Below, piece by piece: positions 45,583 to 54,448 of a stretch of DNA of 64,000 nt. The DNA is taken from assembly GCF_964340835.1 (NCBI RefSeq), contig NZ_OZ204251.1. One strand, 5' to 3'. Source of the stretch: Bombilactobacillus bombi (GTDB lineage Bacteria; Bacillota; Bacilli; Lactobacillales; Lactobacillaceae). Each line of letters opens with the position of its first letter. The first letter of the stretch is position 1. The position numbers and the translations under genes are program-made. The notes beneath the pieces were generated by a model. The model was not told where the DNA came from. It saw only the letters and a list, made by a program, of their open reading frames with translations, and made no database searches.

Positions 45583-45590
45583 TAATTTTC

Positions 45591-45719
45591 ATGCAATATT
45601 CAAATTTATTGGCTACAATAGTATCAAGACTAGAAGTAAGACCTTGGCTTCTAGGTTTCAGCAAAGTAGTGCTGATGAATAATTAATTTAGTTAAAAAGT
45701 ATTAGGGGAGGGTGTTTTC
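45591..45719 (+). promoter_or_regulatory. htrA promoter and structured leader
   Basis: The -10 TACAAT (45614-45619) has a weak -35 17 bases upstream. The leader then forms the hairpin CTAGAAG/CTTCTAG (45630-45654) and a small CAGC/GCTG hairpin before the GGGGAGGGTG Shine-Dalgarno. Confidence 0.4.
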
Positions 45720-46967
45720 TTGAATAATAATCGTTCAGGACTATGGAAAATAGCACTAGTGGCACTAATTTCAGCCTTTATTGGAGTTGGTCTGGGCTTT
45801 TATGGATTTAGCCATTGGGGCTCGGGATTAGCTGGACAGAATAACGCAACTGATACAGTTCAAACTAATGGAAAAGCCGGAACCACTAAAGTAAGTAATG
45901 TCACTGTTAAATCTAATAATCAAATGACCAATGCCTTTAAAAAAGTTAAAGGCTCGGTAGTTTCTGTAATTAATTATCAGCGTCAGCAACAAGATGATGA
46001 CAGTTTAGGAGCTTTATTTGGCAGTATTTATGGCAATGGTGAAAATAATAGCGACGACTCTAAGCGTAATAAATTGCAAGAGTCCAGCGAAGGCTCTGGT
46101 TTAATCTATAGTAAGCAAAATGGGAATGCTTATATTGTAACTAATAATCACGTAGTTGCTGGTTCCGAAAAACTCGAAGTAATTTTAAGTGATGGAACCA
46201 AAGTTGATGCTAAAAAAGTCGGTACTGATGCAATTACGGATTTAGCAGTATTATCAGTTTCTGCAGATAAAGTCCATGATACAGCTGCATTTGGTAATTC
46301 AGATGCAGTGACACCAGGAGAATCGGTGATTGCTATTGGTTCGCCATTAGGTAGTAAATATGCTACATCAGTAACTGAAGGTATTATTTCCGCAAAAAAT
46401 CGGACTGTTGATACAACTGATGAAAAAACGGGTCAAGTAACAGGACAAGCAACAGTCTTACAAACAGACGCAGCAATCAACCCTGGTAATTCTGGTGGTC
46501 CTTTAGTTAATGCTGCTGGACAAGTAGTGGGAATCAATTCAATGAAATTGGCATCTAGTACTGATGGAACTTCCGTGGAAGGGATGGGCTTTGCTATTCC
46601 AAGTAACGAAGTTGTTAAGATTATTAATCAATTAGTACAAAATGGTAAGATTCAGCGTCCACAATTAGGAGTTAAAGTGGTTGATCTTGATCAAGTACCA
46701 AGTAGACAACAACGTAGTGTCTTAAAATTACCAGAAAATGTTAATGAAGGTGTCTTAATCGGGTCAGTTAGTGCTGATTCTGTTGCACGTCAAGCAGGTT
46801 TACGCAAATATGATGTTATTGTTGGTTTAGATAATAAAAAGATTAAGAATGTTGCAGACTTGCATACACAACTTTACAGTCATAACGTAGGCGATAATGT
46901 AAAAATACAATTTTACCGTGATGGTAAGGCACAAACAGTAGATATGAAGTTAACTAAAGCTGATTAA
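45720..46967 (+). CDS. htrA: Membrane-anchored serine protease HtrA (DegP family)
   Basis: HtrA degrades or refolds damaged exported proteins and is often under envelope-stress control. One N-terminal anchor (ALVALISAFIGVGLGFYGF) precedes a trypsin-like domain with the triad His144 (TNNHVV), Asp174 (TDLAVLSV) and Ser258 (NPGNSGGPLV), then a PDZ domain (about 305-405). The start is TTG at 45720, eight or so bases after GGGAGGGTG. Length is 415. A perfect terminator follows. Confidence 0.95.
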   Translation: MNNNRSGLWKIALVALISAFIGVGLGFYGFSHWGSGLAGQNNATDTVQTNGKAGTTKVSNVTVKSNNQMTNAFKKVKGSVVSVINYQRQQQDDDSLGALFGSIYGNGENNSDDSKRNKLQESSEGSGLIYSKQNGNAYIVTNNHVVAGSEKLEVILSDGTKVDAKKVGTDAITDLAVLSVSADKVHDTAAFGNSDAVTPGESVIAIGSPLGSKYATSVTEGIISAKNRTVDTTDEKTGQVTGQATVLQTDAAINPGNSGGPLVNAAGQVVGINSMKLASSTDGTSVEGMGFAIPSNEVVKIINQLVQNGKIQRPQLGVKVVDLDQVPSRQQRSVLKLPENVNEGVLIGSVSADSVARQAGLRKYDVIVGLDNKKIKNVADLHTQLYSHNVGDNVKIQFYRDGKAQTVDMKLTKAD

Positions 46968-46978
46968 GGTCTTGACTA

Positions 46979-47010
46979 AAAAAACGTAAAGCTCCTGCTT
47001 TACGTTTTTT
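46979..47010 (+). terminator. Terminator after htrA
   Basis: AAAACGTAAAGC and GCTTTACGTTTT form a perfect 12-bp stem with the loop TCCT and a T run. Confidence 0.93.
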
Positions 47011-47081
47011 TGTGTATTTAATTAAAACAATCGCCTTTTTTGTGGTAATTTAAATAATTGAAAGAATAACTTAGGAAAAAG

Positions 47082-47267
47082 TTTTCCACAAACTTGTGGA
47101 AAAATCTGTTTATAAAGTTAATAAGTGGATTTATTATTTGGGAAGAGTTATCCACTAAGCTGGGGATAACTTGTGGATAAAATTAATTATCTGACATGGA
47201 ATCCATTACAAATGCTATGAAATCAACTTTAAGATTAAAAATCGAACTAATTTTAAATTGTGGAAAA
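47082..47267. other. DnaA-box cluster between htrA and rlmH
   Basis: Five DnaA-box-like 9-mers lie in 186 bases: TTTTCCACA (47082-47090), TGTGGAAAA (47095-47103), TTATCCACT (47148-47156), the perfect box TGTGGATAA (47172-47180) and TGTGGAAAA (47259-47267). GGGGATAAC (47162) is a weaker match. This box density exceeds that of the oriC spacer at 1420-1590. No DnaA-trio is present, so it looks like a DnaA-binding or titration region rather than an origin. Confidence 0.7.
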
Positions 47268-47283
47268 CTTTAAAGGAGAAACT

Positions 47284-47763
47284 ATGAAAATTAAAGTGAT
47301 TGCTGTGGGCAAGGTCAAGAAAAAATTTTTTAAACAGGGAATTCAAGAATATGTCCAACGATTACGACCTTATTGCCAATTAGATATTGTAGAAGTGGCT
47401 GATGAAAAAGCTCCCGAAACTTTAAGTGTAGCGCAGATGGAGCAAGTTAAAGCAGTCGAAGGCGATAGAATATTACAAAAAATCAATCCTGATGATTATG
47501 TTTTTACGTTAGAAATTTTAGGGAAGGAATATTCTTCCGAAGAATTCGCAACTAAATTGTCTGAGTTGATGACATATGGCCATAGTAAAATTACTTTTGT
47601 GATTGGAGGGTCGCTCGGCCTTAGTCCCAAGGTGATTCAACGCTCTGATCAAGCAGTGTCCTTTGGGCGTTTTACTATGCCGCACCAACTAATGCGCTTG
47701 GTTTTATCTGAGCAAATTTATCGAGCGTTTATGATTAATGCGGGGAATCCATATCATAAATAA
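47284..47763 (+). CDS. rlmH: 23S rRNA pseudouridine-1915 N3-methyltransferase RlmH
   Basis: RlmH methylates pseudouridine 1915 in helix 69 of 23S rRNA. The protein starts MKIKVIAVGKVKKKFF and ends with the SPOUT knot (FVIGGSLGLSPKV, MPHQLMRLVLSEQIYRAF). The ATG at 47284 after AAGGAGA gives 159 residues, the exact family length; the frame extension to 47260 is not needed. It follows a DnaA-box cluster. Confidence 0.96.
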   Translation: MKIKVIAVGKVKKKFFKQGIQEYVQRLRPYCQLDIVEVADEKAPETLSVAQMEQVKAVEGDRILQKINPDDYVFTLEILGKEYSSEEFATKLSELMTYGHSKITFVIGGSLGLSPKVIQRSDQAVSFGRFTMPHQLMRLVLSEQIYRAFMINAGNPYHK

Positions 47764-47772
47764 TTGGACTTT

Positions 47773-47789
47773 TGTAATCTGTTTGTAAC
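47773..47789 (+). promoter_or_regulatory. WalR binding motif upstream of apf
   Basis: TGTAAT, 5 bases, TGTAAC is a full match to the WalR consensus TGTWAH-N5-TGTWAH. It lies 130 bases before the apf start. Confidence 0.65.
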
Positions 47790-47918
47790 ATTACTCGAAA
47801 TTTATCATTAGATTGAAATAATTCCGTAATATTCGTTTGATAGTATAGGTCCTGTTGGTGAACGTTACTATTTCAGTTTATTATCGTGTTTTTTAAATTA
47901 AAGGAGAGTATTATTTAT

Positions 47919-48521
47919 ATGAAATTTAGACAGGTCGCATTTGCAACAGCCATTGGTATGGCTTCTTTCTTCGGTGTTTCTAATGTTGCTAAAGCAGATA
48001 GTATTTATACAGTTAAACCAGGTGATACTTTATCTGGAATTTCCATGCAGCTTAAAAATGATTTAAGCTTAGTTAACCAAGTTGCTGCTGACAACAATAT
48101 TCAAAATATTAATATGATTTATGTTGGTCAGAAATTACTCATCAAAGATGATGGTCAAGTTTCAGTTGCTACAGACAATGAAGTACAAAGTACTCCAGCA
48201 GCTGGAAGTGTTCAGCAAGCTGTCACCAACAATTCTTATCAAGCTCAACCAACACAATCTGTTCAGAATGATTATTACAATTATTCTAATGCTAATACTG
48301 GTTATTCCAGTGCGCGTGAATGGATTGCTAGCCGCGAATCAGGTGGTTCTTATTCCGCTCAAAATGGTCGCTACTATGGTAAGTATCAATTAGATGTTTC
48401 TTACTTGGGTGGAGACTACTCACCAGCTAACCAAGAACGAGTTGCTAATAACTATGTTGCTTCTCGTTATGGTTCATGGGAAGGTGCTCAACAATTCTGG
48501 ATGACTCATGGCTGGTACTAA
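47919..48521 (+). CDS. apf: LysM-containing aggregation-promoting-factor-like protein
   Basis: A 200-residue exported protein with a signal peptide (cut near AKA-DSIYTV), one LysM wall-binding domain (about 29-73), a Gln/Asn/Ser-rich linker and a C-terminal Apf-type domain (EWIASRESGGSYSAQNGRYY, then KYQLDVSYLGGDYSPANQER, then WMTHGWY). Such proteins shape cells and aggregate lactobacilli; the domain resembles transglycosylase-like folds. I use the ATG at 47919 after AAGGAGAG. A full WalR box lies upstream. Confidence 0.92.
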   Translation: MKFRQVAFATAIGMASFFGVSNVAKADSIYTVKPGDTLSGISMQLKNDLSLVNQVAADNNIQNINMIYVGQKLLIKDDGQVSVATDNEVQSTPAAGSVQQAVTNNSYQAQPTQSVQNDYYNYSNANTGYSSAREWIASRESGGSYSAQNGRYYGKYQLDVSYLGGDYSPANQERVANNYVASRYGSWEGAQQFWMTHGWY

Positions 48522-48627
48522 AATTAATTAAATAAAATGATCCGTTAGACTTAATTTGACTCTTTTTACTCGTGAACTTATTTATCTTCTCTTTTTCGTT
48601 ACTTTACCCAGTCTGACAACAATGATT

Positions 48628-48668
48628 TAAGCGCTCTGTCAACTATTCAACTGACAGAGTGCTTTTGT
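48628..48668 (+). terminator. Terminator downstream of apf
   Basis: AAGCGCTCTGTCA and TGACAGAGTGCTT pair over 13 bp with one G-U, then TTTTG. It lies about 105 bases after the stop codon. Confidence 0.8.
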
Positions 48669-48768
48669 TGTATTATAGTAGTAATATAGGTTGTTGCGAT
48701 TCTTTGTGCCTTGACAGTCGTAAATATTTAAATTAATGTTAAAATAATTATTACTATTGGGAAAAAAT

Positions 48769-50901
48769 ATGAAACCACAAAAAATTTACAGTGCGCAAAC
48801 CTCAACTCAAGATAGTGGGTTAGCAGCTTTGCTGATGTTATTCAAGCATTATCATCAAGCAGTTTCAGAAAAGCAATTACAAGAATATTATCATCAAGTT
48901 AGTGCCGATACTTCGATAGCACGCTTACAAAAAGTGGCTGCACATTTTGGCTTAGAAGCGCAAGTTATTCAGACTGATATGCGTCTTTTTAAGGAGCAGC
49001 ATCTTTCTTATCCTTTTATTGCACATGTAGTTAAGGGACAAGAGTTAGACCATTACTACGTAGTTTTGCAAGCTGATAAAAAGGATTTATTAGTCGCTGA
49101 TCCTAATCCCAAAATTGGGATAGTACGACTATCCTATGAGCAATTTCAGCGCGAATGGACAGGCTTAGCTTTATTTGCTGCACCTTTAAGTCCTGATGTG
49201 GTTGATAATCAGCAATCATTAAAACAGCAGCTATTTAGTATAGTGCGCCAACAAAAAACTATTGTCATGGGTATTATGGTGGCAGCCCTTTGTGAATTAG
49301 TCGTTAGTATCTTGGGTGCTTTCTTTATAGAAGGTTTGATTGATACTTATCTACCTAATAAAATGATTAAAACTTTTACTATTGTGGCGCTTGGGTTACT
49401 TGTTGCGTATTTATTTCAAGCAGTTTTTGCTTTTGGGCGTCATTTCTTAATGACTATTTTTGATCAACATTGGACTTTAGATCGGGTTTTGGCCGCTACT
49501 AGACAATTATTGAAGTTACCTTTGGCTTTTTGGCAAAATAAGGCCCCTGCAGAGTTGTTAAATTTAATTAATCAAATGGCTGAACCAGGCATTAGTCAAC
49601 TGTTGAATATTATTTTGGATGTGGCAGTTGTTATTGTTTTAGGTGTTATTTTAGCCTTTCAAAATGGTATTTTATTGGTGCTGGCAGTTTTGAGTTTGCC
49701 ACTGAGTGCTTTGATAATCTGGCTTTTTAATCAGCCATTGTATCAATTACAACAACAACAATTAACTAACCGGATGCCTTGGAATGAAGTTTTAGAGCAA
49801 AGTTTAGCGAAAATAGAAACATTAAAGGCTTTCGGCATTGAAGAACAAGCCTATCAATTGTTTGACCAAAAATTTTCTGCTTGGTTACAGAGTCAACTAG
49901 AATATAAACATAAACGCTTATTGCAACAAGCTTTTCAGCTATGCCTATTATTCTGTTTGAGTGGTTTAGTATTGCTTGTTGGTGCTAATTTGGTGGTTAA
50001 AAGTTGGTTAACGAGCGGACAGTTAGTGACTTTTAGTATTTTGCTGGTTTACTTTATGTTAGCTGTGCAAAAGATAGTTAACTTACAACCACAACTGCAA
50101 CGAACCTTTTGGGCACAGCAGCAATTAAAATCCTTGGCACCCACAGCATCGACAGCAACAGTTGCTACAGCTGAGCAAGTACAAGGTCCATTGTTTATTA
50201 AGCAATTGGAGTATCATAATCTGATTAAAAATATTGATCTAACCTTAATGCCTCAAGACAAACTTGCCATTGTAGGGAGAAGTGGTAGCGGTAAAACCAC
50301 GTTGGCCCAGCTATTAGCCGGTTTGCAACAGCCAACTAGTGGTCAAATTCAACTGAATGGTCATGAGTTAGTGACTATTACTACACCGCTATTACGTCAA
50401 CAAATAACTTATTTACCTCAAATTCCGCAACTCATTCCCGGGACAATTTTGGACAATTTGAAGTTAGGTGGGCGAGATAACTTAACTTGGACGGAAATTG
50501 AAGCCGCTTGTGCGGCAGTTCAAATTAAAGATAAAATTGAAAAATTACCACTTAAATATGATACGCATTTAGACTATTCCCACCCAATTTTATCGACTGG
50601 TCAAAAGCAGCAATTGCTGTTGGCACGGGCCTTATTGTCTAAGGCACAAATCTTGATTTTGGATGAAGCAACTGGTGCCATTGATGCAATTACAGAAGCT
50701 CAAATTATCAAACAGTTGCTGGCAAGTAAGCAGACCGTAGTCTTTATTACCCAAAATTTGGAATTGGCACGCAAAATTAATAACATTGCAGTTCTGGAGC
50801 AAGTTAAAATTGTGGAGCAGGGATCGCAACGAGAATTATTAGCTCAAAAAGGTGAGTATTACCAACTTTTTAAAGCAGCTAGGAGTAGAAAAAATGGATA
50901 A
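48769..50901 (+). CDS. Bacteriocin/peptide ABC exporter with degenerate C39 domain
   Basis: A 710-residue exporter with an N-terminal C39-like domain (about 1-140), six membrane helices (about 160-420) and an ATPase (about 475-705). The C39 domain reads TSTQDSGLAAL where processing exporters have QxDCG: the catalytic Cys is Ser16. His (ELDHYYVVLQ) and Asp (VADPNP) remain. The ATPase has Walker A GRSGSGKTT and LSTGQKQQ, but the H-loop reads FITQNLELA, with Gln for His. So leader cleavage and possibly ATP hydrolysis may be impaired. The accessory gene follows with an 8-base overlap. Confidence 0.88.
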   Translation: MKPQKIYSAQTSTQDSGLAALLMLFKHYHQAVSEKQLQEYYHQVSADTSIARLQKVAAHFGLEAQVIQTDMRLFKEQHLSYPFIAHVVKGQELDHYYVVLQADKKDLLVADPNPKIGIVRLSYEQFQREWTGLALFAAPLSPDVVDNQQSLKQQLFSIVRQQKTIVMGIMVAALCELVVSILGAFFIEGLIDTYLPNKMIKTFTIVALGLLVAYLFQAVFAFGRHFLMTIFDQHWTLDRVLAATRQLLKLPLAFWQNKAPAELLNLINQMAEPGISQLLNIILDVAVVIVLGVILAFQNGILLVLAVLSLPLSALIIWLFNQPLYQLQQQQLTNRMPWNEVLEQSLAKIETLKAFGIEEQAYQLFDQKFSAWLQSQLEYKHKRLLQQAFQLCLLFCLSGLVLLVGANLVVKSWLTSGQLVTFSILLVYFMLAVQKIVNLQPQLQRTFWAQQQLKSLAPTASTATVATAEQVQGPLFIKQLEYHNLIKNIDLTLMPQDKLAIVGRSGSGKTTLAQLLAGLQQPTSGQIQLNGHELVTITTPLLRQQITYLPQIPQLIPGTILDNLKLGGRDNLTWTEIEAACAAVQIKDKIEKLPLKYDTHLDYSHPILSTGQKQQLLLARALLSKAQILILDEATGAIDAITEAQIIKQLLASKQTVVFITQNLELARKINNIAVLEQVKIVEQGSQRELLAQKGEYYQLFKAARSRKNG

Positions 50902-52186
50902 AAAAGTGTGGGAGAGGAGCAATTTTTATCGGCAACGTATCAATCATTATCCACGCATTATTATCATTCCATTGTTAGTTTTTGTAATTTTGGGACTGTT
51001 ATTTTTAGTGTTGGCCCCGCGAGAAACTACAGTTTCGATAACTGGAAAACTTGCAAGTCAACATCAAGTTCCATTAGTTCAAACACATAAACATGATCAG
51101 ATTAAGCATAACTATTTACGTAATGATGCTCAAGTCAAAAAAGGGCAAACTTTATTGGTATATCGCTCGTTTGCGCGACAACAGCAATTAAAAGATTTGC
51201 AATGGCAAAATCAAGTTTTAAATGAACAAATAACTAACTTAAAAACTTTAACTGACAGCGTGCAACAAAATAAAAATTTATTTAATCAAAATCATTCAAA
51301 CAACTATGCTGATTTATATCAAAGTTATGCGCAGCGCCGTCAAGTTTATGTATTGCAAAATGACTTTGCAATGCAGCCGCTGCGAGCTACCAAAACACAA
51401 ATAGAACATGATTTGAGCTTTAGTCAGCAGACTTATCGGCGACATTTGCGAGATTTACAAAAGCTGCAACAAGCAATTAGACAAGGCAAAACTTTATCTA
51501 AGAACAATCTTTATTACAATCTTTATCATTTATATTCTCAGCGATTGGCCACAACAGAAATACCAGTAGCCAAAAAGGAACTTCAAGAGACTTATTTGGC
51601 GGATTTACAAATTGGGATTGCGCAATTACAGAATAATTTACAAGAAGTTCAATTTCAAAGCTTGCAATTTGATTATGGGCAATATAATAGTGACACTAAT
51701 CAACAAAATATGGATAATCTGCAAGCAGAACAATTGCAGTTTTGTGAGCAGCTGCAAAAGCAGTTATCACAGCAACAACAAAATGCTCAACAACAAATTA
51801 AGCTAGCTCAAAGAAAAAACCAAATTGTGACCTATCAAGCACCCGCAGCAGGCATTGTGCATACATTTAAGCAGGATATTAATAAAGATACTATAACTTG
51901 GGCACAAATCGATCCACTTCTTAATAATAAGCAGCCTTTGACAGTTCAAGCAAAAATTAATAACCCTGATAATTCACAAATTCATAAAGGACAGAAGGTC
52001 TTGATTACCTTATCGCATCAACTATTAAAAGGTACTGTTATCCATCAGCAAGATCAAAGTGTGACAGCACAAGTTAAGGCTTCTCCTAAGCAGATGCGGC
52101 AGTTACGTTCTGGTGTAAATGGGTCTGGGACAATTATTACTGGTCAACAATCATGGTGGTCTTATTTAATAACGCAGATTCTATAA
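50894..52186 (+). CDS. Bacteriocin secretion accessory protein (HlyD/ComB type)
   Basis: A 430-residue membrane-fusion-type partner of the exporter. One N-terminal anchor (IIIIPLLVFVILGLLFLVLA) is followed by a biotinyl-lipoyl-like half (VKKGQTLLVYRS), a long coiled coil (about 90-310) and the second half (YQAPAAGIVHTF, then IHKGQKVLITLSHQLLKGTV). The ATG at 50894 overlaps the exporter's end. No double-glycine peptide gene is seen nearby, so the cargo is unknown. Confidence 0.88.
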   Translation: MDKKVWERSNFYRQRINHYPRIIIIPLLVFVILGLLFLVLAPRETTVSITGKLASQHQVPLVQTHKHDQIKHNYLRNDAQVKKGQTLLVYRSFARQQQLKDLQWQNQVLNEQITNLKTLTDSVQQNKNLFNQNHSNNYADLYQSYAQRRQVYVLQNDFAMQPLRATKTQIEHDLSFSQQTYRRHLRDLQKLQQAIRQGKTLSKNNLYYNLYHLYSQRLATTEIPVAKKELQETYLADLQIGIAQLQNNLQEVQFQSLQFDYGQYNSDTNQQNMDNLQAEQLQFCEQLQKQLSQQQQNAQQQIKLAQRKNQIVTYQAPAAGIVHTFKQDINKDTITWAQIDPLLNNKQPLTVQAKINNPDNSQIHKGQKVLITLSHQLLKGTVIHQQDQSVTAQVKASPKQMRQLRSGVNGSGTIITGQQSWWSYLITQIL

Positions 52187-53192
52187 TTAATCCGAACAAA
52201 CATTAATCTAAAAAACCCAAAGTAATTCCTTTACAATGGTAGTTACTACACAAACCATGAAAGCAGGGATTACTTTGAGCTCTTCTACTTTAACACAGTT
52301 TGACCGCGGAGCGATAGCTCTTTTACGGCAACAAGGTCAAACACAACAACAAATCGCTGATGCAGTTGGTGTAGCTAAATCTACCATCTGTATCGAATTA
52401 CAACGAGTAAAACCCTATGACCCGGTTTTAGCCCAACAGGATGCCGAACAAAAAAGACAACATTGCGGCCGTAAAACCATTCTGAATGCCTCTCTCAAGC
52501 AATTGATTGAAAACCATTTACTCTTGACTTGGTCTCCGGAAGCCATTGCTGCCAAATTTAAGGTAGCGCCAGCTTCGATTTATCATTGGCTACATCAAGG
52601 GCGATTGGACTTTGATTGTCAGAATTTGCCTGATCGTAATCGTCGTCGTCAACGCAATCAAGAGACTCGAGGACAATATCAAACTGGCACCAGTATTGAA
52701 CAGCGTCCAGCAGCGATTAATCAACGTCAGACGTTTGGCCATTGGGAAGTGGATACCGTTTTATCCAGTCGGGGGCAAAGCAAAGCTTGTTTAGTTACCT
52801 TTGTAGAACGACATAGTCGCTTCTTTTGGGCGATGAAAGCTCCTGATCGGACAGCCCAATCCTTAAATCAAGCCTTTACGAGCTTTATGTATCGGTTCGG
52901 CAGCACCGTTCAAAGCATTACAGTAGATCATGGGAAAGAGTTTGCCCAGTATCAGGACTTGGAACGGGATTATGGCTTAACCACTTATTTCTGTCATCCC
53001 TATTCGCCTTGGGAACGGGGCAGTAATGAGTATTTTAATCGGAAGCTGCGTTGGTTCTTTCCCAAGCAGACTAACTTTAATGAGGTCACAGCTGATCAAG
53101 TACTAGAAGCTGTGGAGCTGATTAATAACCGACCTTTAAAACTGCATCAGTATCGAACTGCCATTGAAGTTTTTAGAGCTTGTTCGGATTAA
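52187..53192 (+). mobile_element. IS30-family insertion sequence
   Basis: A 1,006-bp element bounded by 13-bp perfect inverted repeats TTAATCCGAACAA (52187-52199) and TTGTTCGGATTAA (53180-53192). It carries one transposase. The left end abuts the stop codon of the accessory gene. TTAA at both ends could be part of the repeat or a target duplication, so the exact ends are uncertain. It looks visibly richer in G and C than the neighbouring genes. Confidence 0.9.
52236..53192 (+). CDS. IS30-family transposase
   Basis: A 318-residue DDE transposase. An N-terminal helix-turn-helix (GAIALLRQQGQTQQQIADAV) precedes the catalytic core with HWEVDTVL, VDHGKEFAQY and ERGSNEYFNRKLRWF, giving D, D and E. 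Length is normal and no frameshift is seen, so the element may be active. The stop codon lies inside the right inverted repeat. No clear Shine-Dalgarno is visible; an internal ATG at 52257 is an alternative start. Confidence 0.93.
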   Translation: MVVTTQTMKAGITLSSSTLTQFDRGAIALLRQQGQTQQQIADAVGVAKSTICIELQRVKPYDPVLAQQDAEQKRQHCGRKTILNASLKQLIENHLLLTWSPEAIAAKFKVAPASIYHWLHQGRLDFDCQNLPDRNRRRQRNQETRGQYQTGTSIEQRPAAINQRQTFGHWEVDTVLSSRGQSKACLVTFVERHSRFFWAMKAPDRTAQSLNQAFTSFMYRFGSTVQSITVDHGKEFAQYQDLERDYGLTTYFCHPYSPWERGSNEYFNRKLRWFFPKQTNFNEVTADQVLEAVELINNRPLKLHQYRTAIEVFRACSD

Positions 53193-53231
53193 ACTTGTAA
53201 TCTGCCATAAATAAAATATTTCATCATTAAT

Positions 53232-53271
53232 AAAAAGATTAGCAGGAAAATTTCTGGCTAATCTTTTTTTG
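53232..53271 (+). terminator. Terminator beyond the IS30 element
   Basis: AAAAAGATTAGC and GCTAATCTTTTT pair over 12 bp with a T run. It probably terminated the exporter operon before the IS inserted, and is now separated from it. Confidence 0.85.
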
Positions 53272-53330
53272 TTAAATAATTATAAAGTTATTGCCTACAA
53301 TTAAGTTTAAAATAATATTATTTACATAGT

Positions 53331-54368
53331 TTACTTATCATCTTCAATTATGTCGTTATTGCTAATATATTCTTCTATTTCTTTTAGATATAAAGTTTTG
53401 GCTTGTTGGCTAATCCATGAAGTTTCAAAAGAATTTTTAGCCAATTGTATTATTTGAGCTTTTGTTAAATGAAATTTTTGTGCAATGGCATTATAACTAT
53501 CATTAATATAACCGCCAAAATAGGCTGGATCATCTGAATTAATAGAAACTTTAACTCCTTTATTTAGAAGTTCAATAACTTCCTTACCCTTCATCACTGG
53601 ATTCCCTAGAGAATTGGAATGAGGACAAGAAGTAATTCCAATTTTTCTATGAGCAGCTAATTGTACTAAGTCAGGATCTTCAACAATATTTGTTCCATGA
53701 TCCAAACGTTCAACATCCATTAATTCCAGCGCTTGACGTATATGCTCAATAGAATTTTTTTGGTCAAGATCACAATGAGTTGTTAGGTGGAATCCTACAG
53801 CGGCAGCATCTTCGAATTGTCTTACAAATTTTAATGGTGGATTATTGTGTTCATCAGAATCTAATCCTACACCCAAAATCTTATCTTTGGAATTTATTGC
53901 TTCTTTTAGCGTTTTACGTGCGGATTCTTTAGAGTAATCTCTTAAAAAACACATAATTAAGCCTGCATCGATATTTAAAGCACGAGCATCTACGATAGCT
54001 CGGTATAAACCATTAACAATAGTTTTAAATGGAATACCCCGGCTAGTATGTGCTTGTGGATCAAAAAAAATTTCTGCATGTCTAATGTTATTTTGAGCAG
54101 CTTTTGTTAAATAAGAAAACGCTAAATCATAAAAATCCTGCTCTGTTTGTAAAACACTTAAAGCTGAATAATAAACTTCAAGAAAAGAGGGTAAATCATG
54201 ATAATGATAAGTTTGTTTAATCTCTTCTACTGTAGATTGTTTTAGTTGAATATGATTACGTTTAGCTAATTTTAATTGCAATTCAGGTTCTAAAGTTCCT
54301 TCAATATGTAAATGAAGCTCTGCTTTTGGTAAGTATTTAATAAAAGTACGAGTATCTAAATTATTCAT
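53331..54368 (-). CDS. Adenine deaminase (adenosine-deaminase family)
   Basis: Converts adenine to hypoxanthine, or adenosine to inosine, with a zinc ion. The metal motif is LPKAELHLHIEGTLEPEL, the later His lies in THCDLD, and catalytic Asp motifs are near SINSDDPAYFGGYINDSY. The SDDPAYFGGY form is typical of type 2 adenine deaminases rather than adenosine deaminases. The ATG at 54368 follows AAAGGAGA, giving 345 residues; the frame extension upstream is not used. The divergent neighbour is a purine permease. Confidence 0.88.
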   Translation of the reverse strand: MNNLDTRTFIKYLPKAELHLHIEGTLEPELQLKLAKRNHIQLKQSTVEEIKQTYHYHDLPSFLEVYYSALSVLQTEQDFYDLAFSYLTKAAQNNIRHAEIFFDPQAHTSRGIPFKTIVNGLYRAIVDARALNIDAGLIMCFLRDYSKESARKTLKEAINSKDKILGVGLDSDEHNNPPLKFVRQFEDAAAVGFHLTTHCDLDQKNSIEHIRQALELMDVERLDHGTNIVEDPDLVQLAAHRKIGITSCPHSNSLGNPVMKGKEVIELLNKGVKVSINSDDPAYFGGYINDSYNAIAQKFHLTKAQIIQLAKNSFETSWISQQAKTLYLKEIEEYISNNDIIEDDK

Positions 54369-54448
54369 TACTGTCTCCTTTGCTAAATGTACGTATTTTT
54401 CAGTTGTTATATTCAGTTTATCATTTATTATATAAAAGTAAATGAACA

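Noticed and set aside
48522..48768. Double-glycine peptide gene upstream of the exporter
   Set aside because: No small frame with a ribosome site and a GG-type leader was found here or between the exporter and IS30.
50430..50446. ATTCCCGGGACAAT as a further Noc-type site
   Set aside because: Only about 10 of 14 positions match and it lies inside the exporter coding sequence. The partial match near 29854 was rejected for the same reason.
54386..54398. Second PurBox to make a classical pair with 54449-54461
   Set aside because: Two mismatches, and the separation of about 50 bases is larger than the 16-17 bases typical of paired PurBoxes.
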